The translations under genes were made by a program, and so were the position numbers. A stretch of DNA of 64,000 nucleotides. Source: Anditalea andensis. GTDB taxonomy: Bacteria > Bacteroidota > Bacteroidia > Cytophagales > Cyclobacteriaceae. Below, one piece after another: positions 8,423 through 17,161 of the stretch (the first letter of the stretch is position 1; each line of letters starts with the position of its first letter). The stretch is from the NCBI RefSeq assembly GCF_000714815.1, contig NZ_JMIH01000016.1:1-64000 (forward strand), in the 5' to 3' direction. A model generated the notes under the pieces. The model was not told the origin of the DNA, did not search any database, and saw only the letters and a list, made by a program, of their open reading frames with translations.

Positions 8423-9529
8423 GTGAGTAAATTAAATTTATATACCGACAAGGCGTTTGATAACCTGAGACATCAAAAAGACCCAATTGCTGACCTTGCC
8501 GTAAAAGTATTGATAGCAAAACCTTCTTTGGCCGAAGAAATCAATAACTGGAAAAGCATACCTTCCATTTTACCTGAAACCTTTCCCATAGATCTGGTAC
8601 AGTTTTGGCAATTTTATAGCACAGTTCCAAATCAACTCGATCTGAGCAAGGTACACCGGTCCCAGGATTTTTTCTCAAAAAAGGGAAATACATATTTAGG
8701 TTTATTAGGGTTTTATTCATTACCGTATTGCTATGCATTTGGGGATGGAGCGCAGGTATTGGTAAGGTCTAAGCGTATCCTTGAGGACCAGGGCAAAAGG
8801 CTGATAGAAACTGCAGGTTTTGTGCTAGAATCATTCAAGCCCAACTCATTTATGTGGGATAGTTCTTCTCTATTGGTAATCGCAAAGGTACGGTTGATCC
8901 ATGCTTTTGCCAGGTATTTTATTGACCGGCATGACAGTACATGGGATGAATCATGGGGTAGCCCTATCAATCAGGAAGACATGATAGGTACAAACCTGGC
9001 CTTTAGTTATCTGGTGATCAGGGGCTTTAGAAAAGTAAATCAGCACCTGGACCAGATTACGGTGGATGCACTCCTGCATTACTGGAAAATAATAGGCTAC
9101 TATATGGGTATAAATATTGATTATTGGCCTACTGATGCAAAAGAAGCAATATATTTAGAAAAACTCATCAGGGGAAGGCAAATGAAGCATTCAGATGCAG
9201 GAATCAAACTCATCAATAGCCTGGTAAGTTATTATAAAAAATCTGTACCTCCACAGCTTTCCAATTTTGTGGAAACAATGATCGCTTATTTAATAGGAGA
9301 AAAAGCTTCAGCATGTTTGGCTATCTCCAAAAGATATGATTTACCTCCATCTATTTTCGCCCAGGTTTTAAAATATAATTTCAAAATCCAAGGATCAAAC
9401 TCGGCTTCTTATGCTCACTTAGCCAGTGGATTTAAAAAAGTGGTAGACCAGGAGTATGGCGGGAAAGCATCCATTCAAATTCCGGTTATTCCTTCCATGC
9501 CCGAAAATGTTGTTCATAAACGGACATAA
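8423..9529 (+). CDS. DUF2236 / MpaB-type oxygenase family protein
   Basis: A 368-aa protein with the hallmark segment of the DUF2236 family: VRLIHAFARYF near residue 157, containing the conserved His, followed by WGSPINQEDMIGTNLAFS near 180-197. The family includes latex-clearing dioxygenase and fungal MpaB, which are haem b proteins that cleave carbon-carbon double bonds; most bacterial members are uncharacterised. No signal peptide is seen, unlike secreted rubber oxygenases. The start is GTG at 8423. It is divergent from the propeller protein with only 54 nt between them. Confidence 0.8.
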   Translation: MSKLNLYTDKAFDNLRHQKDPIADLAVKVLIAKPSLAEEINNWKSIPSILPETFPIDLVQFWQFYSTVPNQLDLSKVHRSQDFFSKKGNTYLGLLGFYSLPYCYAFGDGAQVLVRSKRILEDQGKRLIETAGFVLESFKPNSFMWDSSSLLVIAKVRLIHAFARYFIDRHDSTWDESWGSPINQEDMIGTNLAFSYLVIRGFRKVNQHLDQITVDALLHYWKIIGYYMGINIDYWPTDAKEAIYLEKLIRGRQMKHSDAGIKLINSLVSYYKKSVPPQLSNFVETMIAYLIGEKASACLAISKRYDLPPSIFAQVLKYNFKIQGSNSASYAHLASGFKKVVDQEYGGKASIQIPVIPSMPENVVHKRT

Positions 9530-9630
9530 ACATGTGTCTGTTGCGGACATTCAGTAATGCGTAAACCCCTTTTAAATCATGAAGGGGGACTTTTTTGCAC
9601 ATGGCATTCTTTTCGTACTTTTAGCTGTAA

Positions 9631-9939
9631 ATGATTAGGAAAATTCTAAATATTAAAGAAAAACTACCTGTCGAATTGATCTTTTGGCTGGGGGCCCTTA
9701 TCAGTCTGGCACTGATGAAACCCGGACATGACCATCATTTTACCTTATGTCCAATATCCTACATTGGTTTTTCATGGTGTCCAGGATGTGGATTGGGACG
9801 GGCTATTAATTTAATGTTACATGGACATTTTTCCGCATCATTTTCTATGCATCCATTGGCTGGTTTGGCCATCGTGGTGATTATATGGCGAATTATACAA
9901 TTAATAAAAAACATTAAAAACTTCAATTATTATGGCTAA
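9631..9939 (+). CDS. DUF2752 domain-containing membrane protein
   Basis: A 102-aa membrane protein matching DUF2752: CPISYIGFSWCPGCGLGRA in the middle (residues about 46-64), with a Cys-Pro-Gly-Cys core, a conserved HGHF, and hydrophobic segments at about 16-32 and 74-92. The function is unknown; the CPGCG motif could bind metal or form a disulfide. Its last 8 nt overlap the next gene, which encodes a TM2 protein, a frequent partner in Bacteroidota. A weak -7-like element (TACTTTTA, 9616-9623) stands 7 nt before the ATG. Confidence 0.85.
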   Translation: MIRKILNIKEKLPVELIFWLGALISLALMKPGHDHHFTLCPISYIGFSWCPGCGLGRAINLMLHGHFSASFSMHPLAGLAIVVIIWRIIQLIKNIKNFNYYG

Positions 9940-10315
9940 TGTATTAAGACATCTTCCGGAACTGGAAGGTATGGAATTAGGATATATTCAGGGTATATTA
10001 AAAAATATGAATGACGAACAAGCCAACATGTTTGCCCAGGTTTACAGAGCTCGAAGAAAAGATAGTCAGATGATCCTTATTCTCACTCTGATAGGGTTCT
10101 TTGGCTTTGCAGGATTACATCGCTTTATATTGGGACAAATCGGCCTGGGCATTCTTTATTTATTGACTGCTGGTTTGTGTTTTATAGGTACCATAGTAGA
10201 TCTGGTCAATTATAAAAGTTTAGCTTATGAATACAATGTCAGGATAGCCCACGAAACACTTAATATGATGTCCAACGGGTATGGATTTAATCAAAACACT
10301 GAAGCAAATGTGTAA
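9932..10315 (+). CDS. TM2 domain-containing membrane protein
   Basis: 127 aa. A cytoplasmic N-terminal stretch (residues 1-45) precedes a TM2 domain: two transmembrane helices (about 48-68 and 72-92) joined by GFAGLHRFILGQIGLGI, the typical short turn with Gly, His and Phe. A C-terminal tail of about 30 aa follows. TM2 proteins are widespread and mostly uncharacterised. Both ends overlap neighbours (8 nt with DUF2752 and 8 nt with the lipoprotein gene), so the three genes form one tightly coupled unit. Confidence 0.88.
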   Translation: MANVLRHLPELEGMELGYIQGILKNMNDEQANMFAQVYRARRKDSQMILILTLIGFFGFAGLHRFILGQIGLGILYLLTAGLCFIGTIVDLVNYKSLAYEYNVRIAHETLNMMSNGYGFNQNTEANV

Positions 10316-11243
10316 AATAATTAAATTTTTCTATATAGCTTTAGCTATGATTATCTTTCCATCCTGTGGTTTTTCCCAAATGGAAACTGCAGTAGATGTA
10401 GAAAAGAGTTTTACCGGTATAGAAGAAATAGAAATCAATGGAGGTTTTTTAGAAATAACCTATGAAGGTAAAGAAAACGACACAGAGGTATTTCTCAATG
10501 CTTATCTGGAATCTACAAGAAAAAATGATTACGACATTATCTATCGGGTGGATGGAAATAAACTTAAAGTGGAACTCAAGAAGATTCGATCATCTGGAGG
10601 CAATAATACAAACTCAGGTTTTATCAGTCTCACAGGACCAGAAAATGTCAGGTTAAAGGTAACCAATAGCTCAGGAAGGATGTTTATCAGTGGCCTCACA
10701 TATCAGGAGGCAACTTTTAAATGTAGTTCAGGAAAAATTGATTTGAAAAACCTGATGGTGGACCATATAAACATCACAGCCTCTTCAGGAAAAATAGATG
10801 GACACTTACTAGGAGGTGATATCGATTGCTCTATTTCATCGGGATCAGTAAATCTGGAAAATGTAGATGGCAATGTTACACTCAATGGATCCAGTGGAAA
10901 GTTTACCGTAAAAAATGTCCAGGGCAGGGTAAATACGAGCATGAGCTCAGGAAGCGTTACATTAGAAAATATCCATGAACTCGAGAATGCTTCTGTATCA
11001 TCCGGTAGAATAAAAGGCACCGGAGTAGGTTTAGGTAAGAATACAGAACTTAAAGCTTCTTCAGGTAGCATAAATATTCAGACCAATGATGATCTGGCCG
11101 ATTATAACTTTGATTTATCCGGTGGTAGCGGTAGTATGACTGTAGGCAACCAGAAGGGCCGAAAGAACATGATCATAGATAATAATGCCGGTGCCACTGT
11201 AAAAGGAAGGGTGAGTTCAGGTAAAATAAGTATTACTAATTGA
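10308..11243 (+). CDS. Lipoprotein with DUF4097-like SSG-repeat beta-helix
   Basis: A 311-aa exported protein. From the ATG at 10308 it has a signal sequence ending in a lipobox (IIFPSC followed by G), so it is probably a lipoprotein. From about residue 120 on, a motif of the type SSG(K/S/R)(I/V/F) recurs roughly every 20-23 residues, about ten times, predicting a right-handed beta-helix with the SSG at a turn; this is the DUF4097/adhesin-like arrangement. Its role is unknown; such domains are thought to act in envelope sensing or assembly. A start at 10281 is possible but would weaken the signal peptide. It overlaps the TM2 gene. Confidence 0.8.
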   Translation: MCKIIKFFYIALAMIIFPSCGFSQMETAVDVEKSFTGIEEIEINGGFLEITYEGKENDTEVFLNAYLESTRKNDYDIIYRVDGNKLKVELKKIRSSGGNNTNSGFISLTGPENVRLKVTNSSGRMFISGLTYQEATFKCSSGKIDLKNLMVDHINITASSGKIDGHLLGGDIDCSISSGSVNLENVDGNVTLNGSSGKFTVKNVQGRVNTSMSSGSVTLENIHELENASVSSGRIKGTGVGLGKNTELKASSGSINIQTNDDLADYNFDLSGGSGSMTVGNQKGRKNMIIDNNAGATVKGRVSSGKISITN

Positions 11244-11436
11244 GGTAATAAACAGGTGATGGTAGAAGGAGTAGGGGCATATGACAAAAATGAGCAGTGG
11301 CAGGAATAAACCGATAGGATAACCTATATATATAAATATAGCAGATATGCTCCAATAACAACATGTATTCAGCTGAACAAAAATAGGTTCAGGCTTTCTT
11401 TCGATTTTATATATTATTGCATAGGTATCTGACGAT

Positions 11437-12315
11437 TTAAAAGTGCCAAGCTAATATTCGGCTTTTTTTCTGTCCTTGTGCCATTTCAATAACCTTATAA
11501 TTTGCACCTATTTCTTGAAGTTTTTTATAAAGCAGTGGCAATGATTCTTTTTTGGAGATCAAAGAAGTGAACCACCTGCACTGCATTTTATAAAATATGC
11601 TTTCTTGGATCATATTTGATACAAATCGCTGTTCTCCACCAGGGAACCATAATTCGTTTTTATTACCACCGAAATTTTTATTGTTGGAATTTATAGAAAG
11701 GTTTCTGTTCTTTCTATGAGTAGCCTGGGCTGCCTCTTTAGCTGAAGCATGAAAAGGTGGATTGCACATGGTGAAATCCACTTTTTCACCCTGGTGCCAG
11801 ACATTACGGAATATGCGACTGGTATGAGGCTGGAGCCTACAGGTTATTAAAGGTTTGATAGATGGGTTATGATCTAGAATAGAGCATACATTGGATAGTG
11901 ATAATGGATCTATATCGGTACAGATAAATTTCCACCCAAATTTACTAGCCCCTATCAGCGGATAAATTCCGCTTGCACCTGTTCCTATGTCCAAACCTGT
12001 CAGACCTTTGCTTACTCCCGTATCCAAAAGTTCTGCTAGATAATATATATAATCTGCTCTACCCGGGATGGGTGGACAGAGGTTTCCAGCTGGTATATCC
12101 CAGTGTTGAATACCATAGTCGGATTTTAGAATGGCTTTGTTCAAAGCTAACACTGCTTTGGGATCAGTAAAGTCTATGGATAGATTACCATAGGGGTTAA
12201 GCCTTACATAAACCCCTAGACCATGGTCAGCTTGTATAAGCGCTTCAAAATCATATCCGAACCGGTGAATATTATGGGGATGAAGCCCCGCCTTTGGGTT
12301 ATCAGTCATTGTCAT
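11437..12315 (-). CDS. rlmF: 23S rRNA (adenine(1618)-N(6))-methyltransferase
   Basis: SAM-dependent methyltransferase that makes m6A1618 in 23S rRNA, 292 aa. The N-terminal LHPHNIHRFGYDF and VYVRLNPYGNLSIDF are the family signature; LDIGTGASGIYPL near residue 108 is motif I for SAM; NPPFHAS near 187 is the catalytic (N/D)PP(F/Y) of N6-adenine methyltransferases. The gene starts inside the last 14 nt of the M28 peptidase gene, so the two are co-transcribed although they have no obvious functional link. The start is M1 at 12315 or the second Met at 12309. Confidence 0.95.
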   Translation of the reverse strand: MTMTDNPKAGLHPHNIHRFGYDFEALIQADHGLGVYVRLNPYGNLSIDFTDPKAVLALNKAILKSDYGIQHWDIPAGNLCPPIPGRADYIYYLAELLDTGVSKGLTGLDIGTGASGIYPLIGASKFGWKFICTDIDPLSLSNVCSILDHNPSIKPLITCRLQPHTSRIFRNVWHQGEKVDFTMCNPPFHASAKEAAQATHRKNRNLSINSNNKNFGGNKNELWFPGGEQRFVSNMIQESIFYKMQCRWFTSLISKKESLPLLYKKLQEIGANYKVIEMAQGQKKSRILAWHF

Positions 12316-13801
12316 TCACTTTTCCATAAAGTGATCTGCCAGCTTCTTCATACTTATCACCGGGAAACCAAAATGGAGCCTCATCCATATCCGCTACATA
12401 TTGGGCAGACAAAATATATGATTTCCAGTATAACAAAGCATAATCAAGGTCAAAATTATCGACCCTGTCAGACTGCTGGTGGTAATGTTTAGCTACCTCC
12501 TCATCAAATGCCGTAAAACCCAGACTATAGGTCGGAGAAGGTATCCCTTTCCTTGCAAAATTCACATTATCAGACCGGTCATATAGCCCCTGTTCTGGAG
12601 CGGGGTCTGACTGAGCCGTCAGGCCAAACGCAGATACGGCTTCAGCTATTCTTTCATCTGCTGTAGTCCTACCCAAACCGATGACAGTGATCAGAGAGGT
12701 ATCATTATAGCCTGCATTATCAATATTCATATTAAATATAATGTCTTGCAGCGGAATCAATGGGTGGTCTGCAAAATAACCACTTCCCAGCAAACCTTTC
12801 TCCTCAGCTGTCCAGGCACATAATAGGATGGATCGTTTCGGTGGATGCTTAGCAAAATACTTGGCAGCATTAATAATTGCTACTGTTCCGACAGCGTTAT
12901 CTCTAGCACCATTGAAAATAGAATCGCCCTCTGAATTAGGTTTTCCTACACCTATATGATCGTAATGGGCAGACAGCATAACGTATTCAGTTTTTAATTC
13001 CGGATCGGTGCCTTCTATTACCGCTACCACATTTCTTCCTTGGATCTGGCGATTTGTCTTACCTGACACTGATAGGCTGACAGATGTAGTTTCTCTTTTG
13101 TTTACGGTAGCATATAGTTCGCCTGTCATGTCCTTTACCCAAATGTAGGGTAGTGATTGGGTTTCATCAGGATTTTGGTCTATCGTCAGCTGCGTCCTGT
13201 TTAGATAGGTGACCAGCATATTCCAGGGTGTAGTAGGCGCATTGAACATTTCGATTACACCTATCGCCCCATTTTCTTTGGCCAGTCTTAATTTTTTACG
13301 TCCGAGAGAAAATAATTCGGAAGGACTTAACTGATCGGGGGCTCCTACTTTTACCACTAACATTTTGCCAGACACATCTACTCCCTTCAGATCTTCATCC
13401 AGTCCATGACCTGCTGCCAGAAGTTCATATTTGCCATTGATATCGCCCCCATCTAAAACAAGCATATTGTCTCCTTGAGTAAAGGTTTGGGTACTAAAAA
13501 CTGCATTTGCGTCAGCGGGGGGGCCAGAAACCCTGAAAGGGACATTTTGAAAGTAATCCTTAGCACCATCGATCTCTTTAGCACCGTATTTCCAAAACTG
13601 CTCCGCTATGTATCTGGCAGCAAGGTTGATCTCAGGTCTGATGGGATCCCTGCCCATCATCTCGTCAGAGGCAAGGTATCTAAAATGAGATAGGGCTTCT
13701 CGGTCATCAATGGCTTCTTCAATCTGGTTTTTAGGTTCCTGTGCGGTAACAGACAAAGCGGTAAGGAGAAAGCAAAGCGGCAATAGATATTTATGAATCA
13801 T
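12302..13801 (-). CDS. Secreted M28 family metallopeptidase with PA domain
   Basis: Zinc aminopeptidase-like protein of 499 aa from the ATG at 13801: signal peptide (residues 1-20, ending VTAQ), a protease-associated (PA) insertion at about 110-230, and the M28 catalytic core. Visible ligands: SAHYDHIG, NGARDNAVG (bridging Asp), WTAEEKGLLGSG (catalytic and ligand Glu), NIDNAGYND, and a late HYHQQSD. It probably trims amino acids from peptides in the periplasm or outside. The longer open frame to 13927 has no signal peptide at its start, so the shorter version is preferred. Confidence 0.92.
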   Translation of the reverse strand: MIHKYLLPLCFLLTALSVTAQEPKNQIEEAIDDREALSHFRYLASDEMMGRDPIRPEINLAARYIAEQFWKYGAKEIDGAKDYFQNVPFRVSGPPADANAVFSTQTFTQGDNMLVLDGGDINGKYELLAAGHGLDEDLKGVDVSGKMLVVKVGAPDQLSPSELFSLGRKKLRLAKENGAIGVIEMFNAPTTPWNMLVTYLNRTQLTIDQNPDETQSLPYIWVKDMTGELYATVNKRETTSVSLSVSGKTNRQIQGRNVVAVIEGTDPELKTEYVMLSAHYDHIGVGKPNSEGDSIFNGARDNAVGTVAIINAAKYFAKHPPKRSILLCAWTAEEKGLLGSGYFADHPLIPLQDIIFNMNIDNAGYNDTSLITVIGLGRTTADERIAEAVSAFGLTAQSDPAPEQGLYDRSDNVNFARKGIPSPTYSLGFTAFDEEVAKHYHQQSDRVDNFDLDYALLYWKSYILSAQYVADMDEAPFWFPGDKYEEAGRSLYGKVNDND

Positions 13802-14037
13802 GATTATTATTTGGGATGTGCTAACAAAGTTTAAAGATAATAAATTCTGTTTGGTTACATTCCTAAAAGTATGTAATAACCAAGAGTGATTAATATAGGG
13901 TTTACCATATGAGGAAGGATGAACCATTTATTCAGTTGACACTAAGTCGACTTTATAAATTTATTTTGGTGACTATCCATATTTTATGACAATGGAATAA
14001 AGCACAGTTTTTTTTAAACCACCCTACCTTGTACTAT

Positions 14038-14757
14038 TTATACTATATTTAATTTTGAAGCCGTATCTTTCCAACCTAACTTATGAATGATATTTAAAAA
14101 ATGATCAGGTAAAGGTGCCTGAATATTTACTTCTTCATGGGATATGGGATGGATGAACTTCACCTGCCAGGCGTGGAGCAGGATATTTTGAAGACTGAAT
14201 TTTTCTCTAAAAAACTTATTTTGTTTGTTTTCTCCATGGGTGGTATCCCCGATAAGGTAGTTACGTTCGTGCGCCAGATGCCGCCTGATCTGATGCATCC
14301 TACCCGTTTGTGGAAATGCTTTTACCAGTGAGTACCTGCTAGTGGCAAACTTAGGAGAAGAAGCGTAGGGTAATTCTATCTTTGCTAAACTCCAAAAACT
14401 GGTACGGGCTTCCTGTAGATCGCCAATTAAATCTTTTTTTAATGGATAATCGCTAACAAACTGATCTTCTTTTAGATATCCCCTCACTGTGGCGAGGTAT
14501 AGTTTTTCTATCTTATGTTCGGTAAACAGTGTAGTAAACAGTGAAGCATCTTCGGAAGATTTGGCAAACAGTAAAATACCAGAGGTAGGGCGATCTATGC
14601 GGTGAAGGGGATATACCCATTTTCCGATTTGGTCACGCAGTAATTGCATCGCATAGGTGGCATCATCGTTTTTGGCTATTTTGGTACGGTGGACCAGTAG
14701 ACCTGCAGGTTTATTGATTGCTATATAATGATCATCCTCAAATAATATTTCAAGCAT
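14038..14757 (-). CDS. RluA-family pseudouridine synthase, TruC-like
   Basis: Pseudouridine synthase of about 239 aa with no S4 domain. The catalytic motif HRIDRPTSGILLFAK lies near residue 52 (Asp is the nucleophile), and QTGRMHQIRRHLAH near 150 is the second family motif. HRIDRPTSG, rather than HRLD, and the overall length point to TruC, which modifies U65 in tRNAs, but an rRNA target cannot be excluded. The first codon of the frame is GTG (14760), followed at once by ATG (14757). It lies next to mnmA on the same strand. Confidence 0.88.
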   Translation of the reverse strand: MLEILFEDDHYIAINKPAGLLVHRTKIAKNDDATYAMQLLRDQIGKWVYPLHRIDRPTSGILLFAKSSEDASLFTTLFTEHKIEKLYLATVRGYLKEDQFVSDYPLKKDLIGDLQEARTSFWSLAKIELPYASSPKFATSRYSLVKAFPQTGRMHQIRRHLAHERNYLIGDTTHGENKQNKFFREKFSLQNILLHAWQVKFIHPISHEEVNIQAPLPDHFLNIIHKLGWKDTASKLNIV

Positions 14758-14871
14758 CACGAAGATTGGGTTATATGTAAATTTTAAAACGGGGTCTAAA
14801 TCTTGATGTAAATTATATAAATATCAGAAGCCTAAAAGGTATTCTTAAGCTTCCGACATTCATTCATAAAA

Positions 14872-16080
14872 TCAATAAATAGTACCGGATCCTATTGACT
14901 CATTTCCTTCATACCAAGCCACAAATTGTCCTGATGCAATTCCTTTTTGAGGATGGTCAAAGATAACATAAAGACCATTTTTTTTCATGATCAATGTAGC
15001 CATACTGAGCGGCTGCCGATACCGGATCCTGGTCAGATACCTAGCTGATGAGTCCGGGATTAGCTTTAGATCTTCACGGATCCAATGCACATCTTCCAAA
15101 GAAACAAAAAGTCCTTTTCGCATCAATCCAGGATGGTCTTCTCCTAGACCGGTATAGATGATGTTATCTTTAGTATCAGTATGGATTACAAAAAGAGGTT
15201 TACCTGTACCGCCTACATTTAATCCTTTTCTTTGACCTACAGTAAAATAATGGGCACCGTTATGTTCTCCGATATTTTTTCCCTGTTCTGACTTATACTG
15301 GATAGGTAGACATAGGGTATCCAAAGTTTGTCTGTCCCAAGTGTCAGGTTCTGTACCGGGAATGGTTTGCATCTTATAATAGGATAAGTCTTCCGGTATA
15401 ACTTTTATTTCCCCTTTTTTTGGTTTTAGTTGCTGCTGTAGGAAATCTGGTAACTTCACCTTACCTATAAAGCATAGCCCCTGACTGTCTTTTTTATCAG
15501 CAGTGATCAGATCTCTTTCCTTGGCTATAGCCCTTACTTCTGGTTTTTGAAGGTGGCCTATAGGAAATAGCGCCATTGATAGCTGTTCTTGATTTAACTG
15601 GCAGAGGAAGTAGCTTTGATCCTTATTCGTATCAGCTCCGGCTATAAGCCTTTGGATTTCTTTACCGTCTTTATTTATTGTTTCCTTTTGGCAGTAATGA
15701 CCGGTAGCTACATAATCGGCTTTCAGTTTTTTGGCTGCTTTTAAGAAGATATCGAATTTTATTTCGCGGTTGCATAGTATATCCGGATTGGGTGTCCTTC
15801 CTGCCTGGTATTCGGCAAACATATAATCCACGATTCTGTCTTTATATTCTTCACTAAGGTCTATGGCCTGAAAAGGGATTCCCAGTTTTTCTGCTACCAA
15901 CATGGCGTCGGTGCTATCTTCCATCCATGGGCATTCATTGGAGATGGTGACAGTTTCGTCATGCCAGTTTTTCATAAACATGCCTATCACTTCATACCCT
16001 TGATCCAGCAAGATGCTCGCTGCCACACTGCTGTCCACTCCTCCGGAGAGGCCGACTACTACTCTTTTTCTTAATGTCAT
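14872..16080 (-). CDS. mnmA: tRNA-specific 2-thiouridine synthase
   Basis: ATP-dependent thiolase that converts U34 of tRNA-Lys, -Glu and -Gln to 2-thiouridine, taking sulfur from a persulfide relay. 402 aa, about 40 longer than the E. coli enzyme, mostly through insertions in the middle. The PP-loop [12 protein letters not shown] is at residues 9-20; the catalytic Cys lies in ILCNREIKF near residue 101 and the persulfide Cys in GLCFIGKV near 200; [10 protein letters not shown] near 280 is a conserved RNA-binding loop. The gene ends in the GSG region typical of the C-terminal barrel. Confidence 0.97.
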   Translation of the reverse strand: MTLRKRVVVGLSGGVDSSVAASILLDQGYEVIGMFMKNWHDETVTISNECPWMEDSTDAMLVAEKLGIPFQAIDLSEEYKDRIVDYMFAEYQAGRTPNPDILCNREIKFDIFLKAAKKLKADYVATGHYCQKETINKDGKEIQRLIAGADTNKDQSYFLCQLNQEQLSMALFPIGHLQKPEVRAIAKERDLITADKKDSQGLCFIGKVKLPDFLQQQLKPKKGEIKVIPEDLSYYKMQTIPGTEPDTWDRQTLDTLCLPIQYKSEQGKNIGEHNGAHYFTVGQRKGLNVGGTGKPLFVIHTDTKDNIIYTGLGEDHPGLMRKGLFVSLEDVHWIREDLKLIPDSSARYLTRIRYRQPLSMATLIMKKNGLYVIFDHPQKGIASGQFVAWYEGNESIGSGTIY

Positions 16081-16497
16081 TTCTGTATATTTTCATGGGG
16101 TCAAGGCCCATGAGGTTTCACGATTAACAGCTGCGGTCAGCCATTTGGTTCGCAAAGATAGGTAGGAATTTGTAGAAGGAGGGTTTTATTTGTCAAAGAA
16201 AATGCTGGGACAATGTACGCTTACTTAAAAATGATCATTTATCATGAATATTTATACAAACGTTAATAAAATAAACTTTGGAAGGGAGATATATATAAAA
16301 TGTGGTTTTAGCTGCAATATTTTTAGCCGCTACGACTAATTTAGCTGATGCTGTATGCACTGAGATTATTAAATTGAATCAATGGAACATCCATGGCATA
16401 AAAGTATACGATGAATTACCAGTGAATTGATCGTATACTTTGAATGATGGAAACAGCAAATAACGATATAAATCAATAAAAAATAATAGGAAAAAAT
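16081..16497. other. Intergenic region without genes
   Basis: A 417-nt AT-rich stretch with no coding pattern on either strand. It should hold the mnmA promoter (though I see no perfect TAnnTTTG near 16081-16130 on the minus strand) and contains one strong inverted repeat at 16401-16441, listed separately. Confidence 0.6.
16401..16441. repeat. 12-bp perfect inverted repeat
   Basis: AAAGTATACGAT (16401-16412) and ATCGTATACTTT (16430-16441) are exactly complementary around a 17-nt loop that itself contains two copies of GAATT. It lies 57 nt beyond the stop of the small gene at 16498. On the minus strand the hairpin is followed by only four T, so it could be a weak terminator or a protein-binding site. 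Confidence 0.7.
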
Positions 16498-16806
16498 CTA
16501 TTCACTGGTATTGTCAAGCTGCTGTTCAAACCGCTCCAGCATTTCCGACATGAGTTCGGCTTTCATTTCTGTTCGCTGGTTTGCTATCAAGGAGTTTCCC
16601 CGTTTGTTCCCCGTAGTATCTGCCATTTCGATAGACTGCCTTCTGAAGAGATCCCTATTCTTGTCTCTAAAATCCCGTGACCTTTTAATATTTTTTTTTA
16701 GATCTTCTTGATTGAGTTTAAAAAGCTTAGGAGGCTGGCTTTGATCGTAAAGTTCCAGTTCCGTAGCATTGCACATTTCCTTTGCATCTTGTCTATTGTA
16801 AGCCAT
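16498..16806 (-). CDS. Hypothetical protein, highly charged
   Basis: 102 aa, hydrophilic, no membrane segment and no Cys pair; rich in Lys, Arg, Asp and Glu with a helical C-terminus (EMKAELMSEMLERFEQQLD). I do not recognise the family. It stands alone, flanked by two long intergenic regions that each carry an inverted repeat. The codon pattern and the isolated ORF make it plausibly real, but it is not supported by homology I can recall. Confidence 0.5.
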   Translation of the reverse strand: MAYNRQDAKEMCNATELELYDQSQPPKLFKLNQEDLKKNIKRSRDFRDKNRDLFRRQSIEMADTTGNKRGNSLIANQRTEMKAELMSEMLERFEQQLDNTSE

Positions 16807-17147
16807 TTTATATTGAGGTTGATTGAAAATACTTATTGCAAATGCTTTGCCGAAAAATAGAGGATTTATATTTCTTTAATGTTTATGTCATAAGTAAGAG
16901 CCTTTTTTAAGTGGTTGTATTTATGTAATAGCATAAATACATAGTATGAAGTAAGTGTTTAAAATGTATGTATATTAAATTAAATTATTATAATAGAGCC
17001 ATACTGTTTCTTTCTAGTACAATCTATCACAACATTTCCAGAGATAAAATATTATATATAGGGATCAAAACAATGGCCATTATGCAATTATATAATCGTA
17101 GCGCTATGCGTTCAATCGACCATCACACCTAATTCATAAAAATTACC
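16807..17147. other. Divergent intergenic region
   Basis: About 340 nt between a minus-strand hypothetical and a plus-strand methyltransferase. It is AT-rich and contains two palindromes (16916-16941 and AATGGCCATT at 17072-17081) but no open frame. Confidence 0.6.
16916..16941. repeat. 10-bp inverted repeat in the divergent region
   Basis: TGTATTTATG (16916-16925) pairs perfectly with CATAAATACA (16932-16941) around a 6-nt loop. No T-run follows on either side, so an operator is more likely than a terminator. Confidence 0.6.
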
Positions 17148-17155
17148 TATTTTTG
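17148..17155 (+). promoter_or_regulatory. -7 element of the THUMP methyltransferase gene
   Basis: TATTTTTG matches TAnnTTTG and ends 6 nt before the ATG at 17162. Transcription would begin at or within a few bases of the start codon, implying a leaderless message. Confidence 0.55.
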
Positions 17156-17161
17156 CTATCT

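Noticed and set aside
13802-13927. A 42-residue extension of the first M28 peptidase.
   Set aside because: It would put the signal peptide in the middle of the protein; the start at 13801 gives a proper signal sequence.
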